Source: Earliella scabrosa (lineage: Eukaryota > Basidiomycota > Agaricomycetes > Polyporales > Polyporaceae). From it: a DNA stretch of 64,000 bases. The notes beneath the pieces were generated by a model that did no database searches, was not told the DNA's origin, and was given only the letters and a program-made list of their open reading frames with translations. This document shows positions 35,280 to 45,007 of the stretch, piece by piece. The position numbers and the translations under genes are program-made. Positions within the stretch are counted from its first letter, which is position 1, and the number at the start of each line of letters is the position of its first letter. The stretch is taken from positions 1,736,001 to 1,800,000 of the forward strand of contig JABYQQ010000008.1 in the NCBI GenBank assembly GCA_022605405.1, given 5' to 3'.

Positions 35280-35499
35280 TGTCGGAAGTTGAGCAATTTA
35301 GCGCTCGTATTAGTCATCTGTACCCCCCCTATGGTATATGCTTAGTCATTCGCTTAGTCATCTCTTACTTAGGTTTTCCTCTTGGACTACGTATGTTTAT
35401 CTCGAATTTTCCCTACTTAGAGTATATAAACTCGTGTACATAGTCGTCGTATACACGCCAATTTATCCGTTCTCCCTCGAGCCGGTTAAAGTTGCGACA
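35280..35499 (+). repeat. Left long terminal repeat
   Basis: 220 bases, TGTCGGAAG...GTTGCGACA. Contains TATATAAA at 35423-35430, a likely promoter for the element's transcript, and a CTTAGTCAT repeat near 35340-35360. Confidence 0.95.
35423..35430 (+). promoter_or_regulatory. LTR TATA box
   Basis: TATATAAA within the left LTR, about 180 bases before the gag ATG; the right LTR has the same site at 36850-36857, from which it could read out into the disrupted P450 gene. Confidence 0.55.
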
Positions 35500-35516
35500 G
35501 GTTATGAGCCCTGCGC
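35500..35516 (+). other. Primer binding site, half-tRNA initiator-Met type
   Basis: GGTTATGAGCCCTGCGC starts at the base after the left LTR. It is complementary to the anticodon stem-loop side of fungal initiator tRNA-Met (as I recall the yeast sequence, the loop carries CAU within GGGCTCATAACC). Drosophila copia and yeast Ty5 use an internally cleaved initiator tRNA in the same way. Confidence 0.7.
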
Positions 35517-35601
35517 TCAGACCCTAGGCCAGCGACATCGGCGCTTCCGCTTATCTCGTCTTCCCGCGCTCGCTTATCTAATCTCGCTCGCCCTCACCGC
35601 C

Positions 35602-36429
35602 ATGGCCGCCGACAGCAACATCAACTCCCTGCTCGGCAACGTCCCCAAGCTCACCGGGACGAACTATCAGGACTGGAAGTTCGCCGTCCAGATGGTTCTC
35701 CGACGCGCCGGCTGCCTCTCCGTCGCGAACGGCACCGAAGAGCGGCCCACCACCCGGGACAAGGCAGCAGAGTGGGACAAGCTCTCGGAGCTAGCGCTCA
35801 CGATCATCGGGCTCACGGTCAACCCCGATCAGTACAACCATATCCGGAAGTCGACCACCGGCCCGGCCGCCTGGACCGCGCTCCGCAACGTCCACGAGAA
35901 GAACACCCGCGGCACGCGCATCACCCTCAAGCGCGAATTTTACATGGCCGCCCACAACCCCGAACACCCCGTCCGCGAGTACACAAACCGCATCACCGAC
36001 CTCGCGAACCGTCTCAACGCGATCGGCGTCTCCCTCAAGGACGACGACATCGTCGACGTCATGATCTACGGCCTCCACCCATCCTGGTCCAGCATCGCCG
36101 CTACCCTCTCGACCACGCAGGGCGACCTCAAGCTCGCTGACGTCATCAACGCCCTCGAGGACGAAGAAGCCCGACGCGCGCAAGAAGCCGCATCCGAGCC
36201 GCCCGAGACGGCGCTTATCGCACGATCGCGCACGCGCACTCAGAACGCGCGCCCCCGCAGCGCGAACTGCTACGTCTGCGACCAGCCCGGCCACATCGCG
36301 CGCGACTGCCCGAAGCGTCCCAACCGCAGCGCGACCAACGCGAACACCGCGCCTAGCGCGAACACGGCCATCGCGAACGATCCCTTCGACACTGGCGTCT
36401 CTGCGCCCTCCTTCGGCACCGTTTGGTGA
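35602..36429 (+). CDS. gag: Gag polyprotein of copia-like element (UBN2 gag plus zinc knuckle)
   Basis: 275 residues. The start MAADSNINSLLGNVPKLTG leads into the copia-type gag fold (GTNYQDWKFAVQMVLRR, then W..L...ALTIIGLTVN, REYTNRITDLANRLNAIG, a LKDDDIVDVMIYGLHPSW core). A CCHC zinc knuckle CYVCDQPGHIARDC near residue 233 has the C-x2-C-x4-H-x4-C spacing. The frame is open upstream to 35338, but 35602 is the first Met in good coding context after the leader. In autonomous copia elements gag continues into protease and integrase; here a clean TGA ends the frame after FGTVW. The role is to form the virus-like particle and bind element RNA; it could be trans-complemented by an autonomous relative. 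Codon use is very GC-rich at third positions, unlike the LTRs. Confidence 0.93.
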   Translation: MAADSNINSLLGNVPKLTGTNYQDWKFAVQMVLRRAGCLSVANGTEERPTTRDKAAEWDKLSELALTIIGLTVNPDQYNHIRKSTTGPAAWTALRNVHEKNTRGTRITLKREFYMAAHNPEHPVREYTNRITDLANRLNAIGVSLKDDDIVDVMIYGLHPSWSSIAATLSTTQGDLKLADVINALEDEEARRAQEAASEPPETALIARSRTRTQNARPRSANCYVCDQPGHIARDCPKRPNRSATNANTAPSANTAIANDPFDTGVSAPSFGTVW

Positions 36430-36697
36430 ACGCGCCCCCCCCTTCCTTCGGCACATCGGATATCTCCGTCGTAGTGGTCAGGTGACCTGGTGGACGCGGC
36501 GCCGAGGCCTTCCCACCACGAGCGAGTGCTCCTGCGGCATGAGGGAGAGTTACGGTCTTATTGGTACTTAGCGGTAACTTTTGCGATATCTTTTGCGGGT
36601 TAACTCCCCATTAGGGTCTTATGAGTTCTTATGCGTTCTCACGGACATTCTATGGTCTCTTATGGTAACTTTTATGCGCATTTATGGTAGCTAAATT

Positions 36698-36706
36698 GAG
36701 GGGGAG
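36698..36706 (+). other. Polypurine tract
   Basis: GAGGGGGAG directly before the right LTR; the expected plus-strand primer of an LTR retroelement. Confidence 0.8.
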
Positions 36707-36926
36707 TGTCGGAAGTTGAGCAATTTAGCGCTCGTATTAGTCATCTGTACCCCCCCTATGGTATATGCTTAGTCATTCGCTTAGTCATCTCTTACTTAGG
36801 TTTTCCTCTTGGACTACGTATGTTTATCTCGAATTTTCCCTACTTAGAGTATATAAACTCGTGTACATAGTCGTCGTATACACGCCAATTTATCCGTTCT
36901 CCCTCGAGCCGGTTAAAGTTGCGACA
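36707..36926 (+). repeat. Right long terminal repeat
   Basis: 220 bases, read as identical to the left LTR; followed by the CTCTG duplication and then the remainder of the P450 exon. Confidence 0.95.
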
Positions 36927-36931
36927 CTCTG
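36927..36931. repeat. Target-site duplication CTCTG, right copy
   Basis: Matches 35275-35279; the next base resumes the P450 reading frame (TCAGCCTTGGCC). Confidence 0.93.
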
Positions 36932-39287
36932 TCAGCCTTGGCCGCCCTGTATGCGATTTGGCGAGTCTTCCGCAACTACCTGATTACCTACGACCTCGAC
37001 AACCTACCGGGACCACCTCCCTCGTCGTTCTTTATGGGTAAATTCATTGCCGTAAGTGGGGTAGATGTTCTGATTGTTGACCTGGTGCTCGGACAGGAAA
37101 CATGCGCGAGTTCGGCCAACGTCAGAGCTGGAAGCGCACTGCCAAGTTGGCCGAAACCTACGGTCCCGTGTTCAGAATCAGGGGTATTCTAGGTGTAAGC
37201 CTTTCCACACCCTGGACTCAGCTTACCATACTTACTAGACGTCCCTACAGCAACGTATCGTACTGATCCATGACCCCAAGGCTATGCACAGCATGTTAAT
37301 CAAGGAACAAGAGTTTCTCCAGAAGGGCCTTGCACCGTCCGAGTATGTACGACATGAGGTCTGATATACATTGGTGCGAGCTGACTGCTCCGTGCTCGCA
37401 GCGGATTCTTGTTTCTCCTAGGTCCAGGAGTACTGTCAACTCGTGGTTCTCAGCATCGCAAGCAGCGGAAGATCCTGAACCCAGTATTCTCGGTTGCTCA
37501 TCTTCGCAACATGACACATATCTTCCACGGTGTCGCTCACAAGGTATAATTCTTCCTGTAACGCATGAACACGCTATAACCATGCTGTCAGCTTCAAGCG
37601 GCTATCCGCAGTCGACTTCCTCAAGACGGCTCCGCAGACGTACTCGATATGAACGGCTGGAATGGGCGCACGACGCTCGAGATGCTCGGACAAGCCGGTC
37701 TAGGATACTCGTTTGACAATTTCATCGACGATTCTGCCGACGCCTACGGGGAATCACTGAAGTTGTTCTTGTGAGCACTCGCGCACCCTTAACCCCACGT
37801 ATGACTTCTCACTATCGGACAGTCCCGGAGTGACCCGGGTCCGCCTGCTCTCTTTTGCAATAGAGAACCTTTCCTACGTCTTTTCCAACGAGACCATCCG
37901 GCGCATTCTCCGCCTAGTCCCGCACAAGGAGCTTCAGCGCCTTCTCGACATCTCGGACACGATGTCCCAACGCGCACAGGAGATCATCGACCAGCGAAAG
38001 ACTGCCCTTCGCATGGGAGACGAGGCGATCAAGGCCGAGGTCGGAGAAGGGAAGGACATCATGAGTATCTGCCGTGAGTGTCGGCTCTCATGATCATCAT
38101 TCTCTCTGATCTAATCGAAGCTCGGGGTGTAGTCAAGGCGAACATGGCTGCCACCGCCTCCGAGCAAATGACCGACGAAGAAATCCTCTCGCAGACTTCG
38201 TATGTTCCCACAAACTGCTACTTCCTTGGGGAGAATCTGACACGGCCATGTAGGACGTTCATTCTTGCGGGCATGGACACGACTTCCAACGCCCTCTCAC
38301 GCATTCTTCATCAACTCTCGATGTACCCTGATGCGCAGACGAAACTCCGTGCTGAATTGGTCGAGGCGACTCATGGCGGGACTATTGATCTCGACTACGA
38401 CACGCTCATGAAGCTCCCGTACCTTGACGCGGTCTGCCGCGAGACCTTGCGCCTATTCGCGCCTGTCACGTTCAGCTCGGGCCGCGCGTGCGTCCATTCT
38501 CCTTCTATGCAATGCTCACCCTCTAAGCTAGTCGCTCTCACACTCGTAGTGCGACCAAAGATCTTGTCCTTCCCTTCTCCGAGCCTGTGCGCGGACGCGA
38601 TGGAAAGCTCAGAAACGAAATTGTCATACCACGCGGTGCCGTTGTCTTTTCACACTTCCAGGCGAGCAACGTGAACAAGGCACTTTGGGGCGAGGACGCG
38701 GGCGAGTGGAAGCCCGAGCGCTGGCTCGCGTCCCTCCCAGAGGTCCTGGAGGAGGCACGTATTCCCGGAGTGTACTCAAACCTGTGCGTGCATAGCACTG
38801 TTGCTGCTGCGGATGGTGATTGACCCGACCGCCGTTGCAGGATGACCTTTTCCGGCGGCGTCCGATCTTGCATGTGTGTGGTGCATCCGTGGCTCCAACT
38901 TGCGGACAGAATACTGACCCTTATACTTGGACAGTGGTTTCAAGTTCTCCTAGCTCGAGATGAGTATGTAGCCATTCCAGTATCGCCTTTTGACGTGTGT
39001 GGTGCTGACACGACGAGCAGAGGTCATCCTGACTACTCTCTTGACCAACTTATCGTTTGGGTTGACCGACAAGCCGATCGAGTGGAACTCTTCCGCCGTG
39101 AATTACCCGACCATGGGTCTGGAGAGTTCGAAGCCCGAGATGCTGTTGAAAGTCAAGGCTCTCTGATTCGCTTATGAGGGTGCGCGATAGATGGTGAAGT
39201 GCGCTGAGGCGACCCTATAGAGTATGTGATGTGGAAATGCGTGCAACTATGAGTGGTCGAGGCTGCTTCCTCTGTGATAAAAAAGCG

Positions 39288-39640
39288 CTTGGAGCTCCTG
39301 GTAACTGCAACAACGAGCTGTGGGAAGATGATGGTGACTGGACGTCGGACGAGTGGAAGCCCGAACGCTGGCTTGGCACAGTGCGCCGATTGCAGCTGTG
39401 GAGAAAGCACGTCGCCGCTAAATTGACTGTCATTGACGTTCTCTGCTGGTGCCCATTCATGTGGCATGTGAGTCGAGTCGTCTCCGCAGTCCCGAACGCC
39501 CAACATAAGGGGGATGACGTAATTTCAGCGGGTTCACATTCCCTGACTCGGAGATGAGTGCGTGTTAGTTCGGTCTCCGCGCAGCAGACGAATCATTGGT
39601 CACTCGTTAGTCGTTACATAGGTCTTCGGTCGGCTTTACT
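39288..39640 (+). pseudogene. P450 relic (copy C), type 5 3' exons
   Basis: Starts with a match to NCNKELWGED...DEWKPERWL (here GNCNNELWEDDGDWTSDEWKPERWLG). A damaged haem exon (ATTGACGTTCTCTGCTGG, with an inserted GTG after the Cys region) and a damaged GFKFSELEM exon follow. Even the intron after it (GTGCGTGTTAGTTCGGTCTCC) resembles copy 5. No intact frame remains. It lies just downstream of copy 6, reproducing the type 5 then type 4 order seen in the copy A/copy 6 pair. Confidence 0.75.
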
Positions 39641-39997
39641 CGGATTTGGCAGAACTGACAGTGAGCACAAGCGACCTGCCCTGAACTACGCTTCGGCAGT
39701 TTGCGCTGATGAGACGTTGGCGTCTCCTCGAACAACCCTCGCGGTCGTGAAGCGAAGGTCCATATAGCGCAGCCTCGTCGACTGTGTCTCACGTCTTCAA
39801 AACATCCAACTCATTGCGCAGACATATCATACGCAGCTGTAACTGCGAGAGGTATGTCTTGACTGCCATGATAAGACAGTTTCAAACACGTGCGCAGTGA
39901 CACCCAGTAGTAAAGTTCGCGAACAGCAGCACCCCGTGCGCAGCATCTCCGCAAAGTATATTATCGCCTCAGCCATCGCCCTCTCAGCACACCCAGG
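39641..39997. other. Promoter region of P450 copy 7
   Basis: Spacer with a TATA-like AAGTATATTA at 39955-39964, about 40 bases before the ATG. No other feature recognised. Confidence 0.4.
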
Positions 39998-42253
39998 ATG
40001 TCAACTGTCCTCGTTGCTCTGTCGGCTTTGGTCGCACTTTACGCAGTATGGCGTGTGTTTCACAACTACCTGACTACCTACGACCTCGATAACCTACCGG
40101 GACCACCCCCCTCGTCTTTCTTCCTGGGTCAGTGCGATTGCCGCGATATGATTAGACATTGCTGACCATGCGCGCCAGGAAACCTGCACGAATTCGGGCA
40201 GCGTCAGAGCTGGAAGCGCTTTGCCGAGCTGGCCGAAACGTACGGCCCCGTGTTCAGAATTCGGGGCATTCTAGGTGTAAGTCTATCGAACCAATATACT
40301 CAAGTAACAATGCTTACATTTTGTTCCTGCAGCGACGTATCGTGCTTATCCATGACCCCAAGGCTTTACACAGCATGTTGATCAAGGACCAAGAATTCCT
40401 CCAGAAAGGCCTCGCACCATCCAAGTGCGTACAACGCGATGCTACACATACATTGTCGCAAGCTGATTTCCCGGGCCACACAGTGCATTCACACTCCTCC
40501 TAGGCCCGGGTGTTTTGTCAACCCGTGGTGCCCAACATCGCAGGCAGAGGAAACTCTTGAACCCAGTATTCTCGGTTGCACAGCTTCGCAACATGACGCA
40601 TATCTTCTACGGTGTCGCTCACAAGGTATCATTCTTCCTGTCACGCATGCTCACGCTCTCATAACCATGCTGTCAGCTTCAAGCGGCTATCCGCAGTCGA
40701 CTTCCTCAAGACGGCTCTGCAGACGTACTCGATATGAACGGCTGGAATGGGCGCACGACTCTCGAGATGCTAGGACAAGCCGGTCTTGGATACTCATTTG
40801 ACAACTTCACCGACGACTCGGCAGACGCCTACGGAGAGTCACTGAAGCTGTTCTTGTGAGCACTGGATTATGTCTGACATCTCCTACCATACGTGTGCTG
40901 ACTGTCCGACAGCCCCGTGTCGACCCGAGTGCGCCTACTTGGGTTTACAATCGAGACCCTTTCCTACTTGTTCTCCAACGAGACTATTCGGCGCATTCTT
41001 CGTCTGATGCCTCACAAGGAGCTTCAACGGCTTTTAGAGATCTCGGATACGATGTTCCAACGCGCACAAGAGATCATCGACCAGCGAAAGAATGCTCTTC
41101 GGATGGGAGACGAGGCGATCAAAGCAGAGGTCGGAGAAGGAAAGGACATTATGAGTATTTGCCGTGAGTCTAAGCCATCCTAGGTTCATCGTTTCATCTG
41201 ATCTCGATGTACAGTCAGGGCGAACATGGCCGCCACCCCCTCGGAGCAAATGACCGACGAAGAAATTCTCTCGCAGACTTCGTACGTGCTCACAAGCTCT
41301 TCCTACTGAATTTGCATCTCACACGGATCTAGGACATTCATCCTTGCGGGAATGGACACGACTTCCAACGCCCTCTCACGCATTCTTCACCAACTCTCGA
41401 TATACCCCGATGCACAGATGAAACTCCGTGCCGAATTGGTCGAGGCCACTCATGGCGGGACTATTGATCTCGACTACGACACGCTCATGAAGCTCCCGTA
41501 CCTTGACGCGGTCTGCCGCGAGACCCTGCGTGTGTTCGCTCTCGTTGCGATTACGGGCCGCACGTATGCCCATTCTCGTTCTATGCTCTGCTCGTGATCT
41601 AACATTGTCTCTCCATGCGTTCGCAGTGCGACCAAAGATCTCGTGCTTCCTTTTTCCGAGCCCGTTCGCGGGCGCGACGGGAAGCTCAGGACTGAAGTGG
41701 TCATACCTCGAGGCACCGCTACCTTTTCACATTTTCAGGCGAGTAACAAGAATAAGGCGCTCTGGGGTGAGGACGCGGGCGAGTGGAAGCCCGAGCGCTG
41801 GCTCGCGCCCCTGCCGGAGGTCCTGGAGGACGCGCATATTCCGGGCGTGTACTCGAACCTGTACGTCAACTTCTCTCCTGCACGTCGGCTCCGTTGCTGC
41901 TGCGTATGGTGATTGACTTGATCACTTTCGCAGGATGACGTTCTCAGGTGGCATTCGATCTTGCATGTACGTGCATCATTTGTGGCTGCAGCCTAGCAAG
42001 TTGTTGACGCTTCCACTCTGCCAGCGGTTTCAAGTTCTCTCAGCTCGAGATGAGTGCGTGTTCGTCGATGTTCGTCTCTTCGAACGGATTGCTGACTTGA
42101 GGAACAGAGGTCGTCCTCGCTGTACTCCTGACCAACTTCTCGTTCGAGCTGACCGAGAAACCTATCGAGTGGAACTCTTCTGCTGTCATTTACCCGACGA
42201 TGGGTCTGGAAAGCACAAAGCCCGAGATGCTGTTGAAGGTCAAGGCTCTGTAA
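39998..42253 (+). CDS. Cytochrome P450 monooxygenase (copy 7)
   Basis: Complete, about 12 exons and roughly 565 residues. I checked each junction (for example exon 1 ends SSFFLG before GTCAGT; the last exon starts after CAG with GTCGTCCTCGC). The anchor is MSTVLVALSALVALYAVW, with hinge LDNLPGPPPSS. HRRQRKLLNPVFS and GLGYSFDNFTDDS follow, then I-helix AGMDTTSN near residue 330, ETLR near 385, PERW near 455, haem loop FSGGIRSCIG with Cys near 497, FKFSQLEM, and C-terminus KPEMLLKVKAL. The only intact member of the plus-strand block at 34-42 kb and a close sister of copy 4. Predicted ER-bound monooxygenase; substrate unknown. Confidence 0.95.
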
Positions 42254-42542
42254 TCCGCTTACGAGCGATCGCGATAGACAACTGTCGATGATCAAGGAGG
42301 AAGACGCAAACATTGCGAGATGAGGAGAGCTAGGGAAAGTCAAGCGTGGGATACATAGAGCTTGGGCGTTGGGAAGAGCGGAAGTCAAACAGATGGACGA
42401 TGATTCGGATTAAGATTGAATACGGATATGGCTACTACGTTTTAGCTGTTAGGTTAACTAGTCGAGTGAGTTGTTGTCATAAGCACTGGATCAAGGTTGC
42501 AGTCACCGCGATTGAGATGGGGAGCCACCGCCGCGGGCACGC

Positions 42543-44629
42543 TCAGGTCCGTTTGGCGTGAACGTGGATCGCAATGGCCCCACGCTGAGAAACGGTCGCC
42601 TTGAAAGAGCCTCCAGAAACAGCGAACCTGTCATGTCATCCATTGCTTAGCGTCAAATCAGGAGAATAGGAACGCGGTACTGACGAAGCACCCGTGCACT
42701 GTCCATTAGACAGGCCGCCCTTCACAACATCGCAGTATGTCCCGTCTGGAAGCGACGTCTTGAACGTCGTGGTCCACGCAGAGTCCGCATTGTTGATGGC
42801 CACAAAGCCGGCGGAGCCTACGCACAACGGCGCGATCAGCGAATGCCAGCCGCACATCGATCGGAGAGGACATACCGCGACCGAACGCAATCCGCTGAGC
42901 CTCGGGGGCAACCCAGTTGGTCATCGGTGTGCCCGCGACGGCGTTGTGGAACCCGACCATGCCGGCGATCTCCTGCCACCGGTGCTGGCAGAGCCAGCCG
43001 TTTGCGCCGCCCCCGCCGGAGCAGGTCCCGTAGCCGCCGTTTGGCGCGCCTGCGTCGTTGTTCGAGAAGCTGTAGCTCGACAGGACCGTCGGCATGCCGT
43101 AGGGGTGTGCAAGGGTGAAGACGGAGGCGAGGACGTAAGCGTTGGAGGGTGAGCTTGGCAGGAGGTTGCCCGAGCCCTGCAAAGGAAGGCAACTTGGTCA
43201 GTACTTGAGGGTTCACGAGAGCATAATGGTGGTATGTGTACCCGCTCTGAGTCGTGATTGGATATGAAGACGTTGGCTTGAGAGCCTGGCACCCATCCTA
43301 TGTGCGTGCGTTCGCGTCAACTCACTTATGAAGCCAGACAAGAGAGTGAATGCCACCTCTGTTGTCGAGGTCCTTGAGGCTCGAGAGCTTCCCTGACCTC
43401 AAGAACGCATCTCGAATTGCGTCCATGAAGCGGAACCTGTACAAGATGCTCAGTCTCGAAGTAACATGACCATTTCTTGCGCACGCACTCCTGGACATCA
43501 CCTGTCCTTCGACATTAGCGTACTTGCATGCGACATCGCTCAAGTGCCGCGCTCACCGGTCTGAGTATACTCGTTCGGGGAGACACCTCCACCGAACACA
43601 ACCTCCTGAGTGATGTAGAGCTTCCTCCCGTTCGCGTTGAGCCGTGAGAGAATGTTGGAGATGTCAGCGACCGGCATGTCTGCGGGACATGAGCATATCG
43701 ATAAACATCTGTTAGACAGGTGACAGGAACTGAAGCTCACGCTTCGCAGCATCAAGACGGAAGCCGTCAACCCCGAGACTCAGCAGGTCGTTGGTGTAGG
43801 CGGCCAAACGGCCTCGGACGTAGTCAGTTTCGGTGGCAAGGCTGCAACGTTGCTGATGAGCAGGCCCGTCTCAGAATCTCGCCCAGACGTGTGAACGTAC
43901 TCAGCAAGGCCGGCGAGCTCGCAGTTCTGGATCTCGTACTTGCTGTTCCAGTCGTTGATGCCGTGGCGACAGCCATGGAAGTCCTGGTCCTGATAGATCC
44001 CGGGGTAGTTGTAGTGAGAGAACGAGGAGCCGGCGGTCCCCTGGCCCGAGCTAAACCCAGACATGTGGTTCCACAACGTATCTGCAGCCGAGTGAAGTCA
44101 GGGAAGCGAAGTCGTAAGCGTCCCATGTCCGATCCTATATGTAGAATACCCACCGACAAGGACGCCGACACCTGCCTCGTGGCACGTCCGGACCATGTTC
44201 GCGAACTGGTCCCGGTTTCCATGCTTCGAGGAGAGCTGGTACGACACAGCTTGGTAGTCGGTCCACCACTGATCTCCGGTAACGCTCTCCTGCGGCGGGT
44301 TCACTGACGCGCGACAACATGGTCAGCTTGCTCGCTACCGTCGGCTCCCAATAAAGCGCGTAGTACGACGAGAGCCGACGCCAAGCCGATCTCGACGCAC
44401 CTTGCACATACCCATATCCCGCAGGACCAAGGAAGTTGGTACATTCCGCAGCGATGCTGTCCCAGCTCCATTGGAACATCTGCACGATGACCGCCTTGTT
44501 CGGATTTGGGGTCGCGCGTCCAAAGTGGCGCGCCTTGGCGGCTCCGTGACGGTGACCTTCGGCTGCCGCTTGAGGCGCGAGAGTGGCCGCGAGGGCGACG
44601 AAGAGCGACAACTTTGTCCAGGTCGACAT
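42543..44629 (-). CDS. Secreted GH13 alpha-amylase (copy 1)
   Basis: Signal peptide [23 protein letters not shown], then a (beta/alpha)8 alpha-amylase in about ten exons. Family regions are visible in order: [17 protein letters not shown] at the start of the barrel, DTLWNHM (region I), [11 protein letters not shown] with the nucleophile Asp (region II), YITQEVV with the acid/base Glu (region III) and FISNHDS with the transition-state Asp (region IV). The C-terminal beta domain ([12 protein letters not shown]...[10 protein letters not shown]) is completed by a last exon found after an intron at about 42674 ([16 protein letters not shown]...), ending at 42543. The enzyme hydrolyses alpha-1,4 glucan linkages in starch outside the cell. 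It neighbours a hydrolase gene, and the pair is duplicated nearby. Confidence 0.94.
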
Positions 44630-44753
44630 GGGTACTCGGTCTGAAAAGAGAGTATAGGTGAGTAGCACTGGAAACGGATCCGGAACGGAAGGAGTGGGTT
44701 GGGAAGGGAGAGACGGCGACGGCGGCTAGGCATGCGGAGGAAGGCAGGCGAGT

Positions 44754-44761
44754 TATATATA
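44754..44761 (-). promoter_or_regulatory. TATA box of alpha-amylase copy 1
   Basis: TATATATA about 125 bases upstream of the ATG at 44629 on the minus strand. Confidence 0.4.
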
Positions 44762-45007
44762 CCGTAGCGCCACCCGACGGAATGAAGTGATGCGATTCGG
44801 CTGACGTTCTAGACCGTTCAATGAAGAAGCATGAATTCCTCCCTGCATACATCGTTTCATAGTGAGTGTTACCAAGACTATGCTGGCTGACACCTCCACC
44901 CCACCAATCCGTGATCACAAGCACGTCGTGGAGGATTGTTCCAATCGATCAAGAACCATGAACCAAGAAAGGCACCGTGAACACGTTCGGCTGGCACAAC
45001 TTCACGT

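Larger units (their letters stand above)
35280..36926 (+). mobile_element. Non-autonomous copia-like LTR retroelement encoding gag only
   Basis: 1647 bases: 220-bp LTR, primer site, one gag gene, polypurine tract, 220-bp LTR, flanked by CTCTG duplications. The LTRs start TGTCGG and end GCGACA (TG..CA rule). I read the two LTRs as identical, which suggests a very young insertion. The internal region (1207 bases) encodes a Gag with a zinc knuckle and stops. There is no protease, integrase, reverse transcriptase or RNase H, so pol must be supplied by another element. The arrangement recalls the terminal-repeat-with-GAG (TR-GAG) elements described from plants. It has inserted into exon 1 of P450 copy 6 in the same orientation. 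Confidence 0.93.
35256..39166 (+). pseudogene. P450 (copy 6), type 4, disrupted by an LTR element
   Basis: The first exon is split. 35256-35279 encodes STVVLSL after a TTG where paralogues have the start ATG. After the retroelement, 36932 onward continues SALAALYAIWRVFRNY through the hinge LDNLPGPPPSS. All later exons are otherwise readable: HRKQRKILNPVFS, GLGYSFDNFIDDS, AGMDTTSN, ETLR, PERW and haem loop FSGGVRSCIG. A third lesion follows: in the GFKFSQLEM exon the Gln codon CAG is TAG (38951-38953), giving GFKFS-stop. Splice sites are kept and identity to copies 4 and 7 is high, so inactivation is recent. The last exon still ends in KPEMLLKVKAL with a TGA at 39164-39166. Confidence 0.92.

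Noticed and set aside
35791..36456. 221-codon open frame on the minus strand opposite gag
   Set aside because: Mirror of the GC-rich gag codons; no domain, while the plus frame has the UBN2 core and zinc knuckle.
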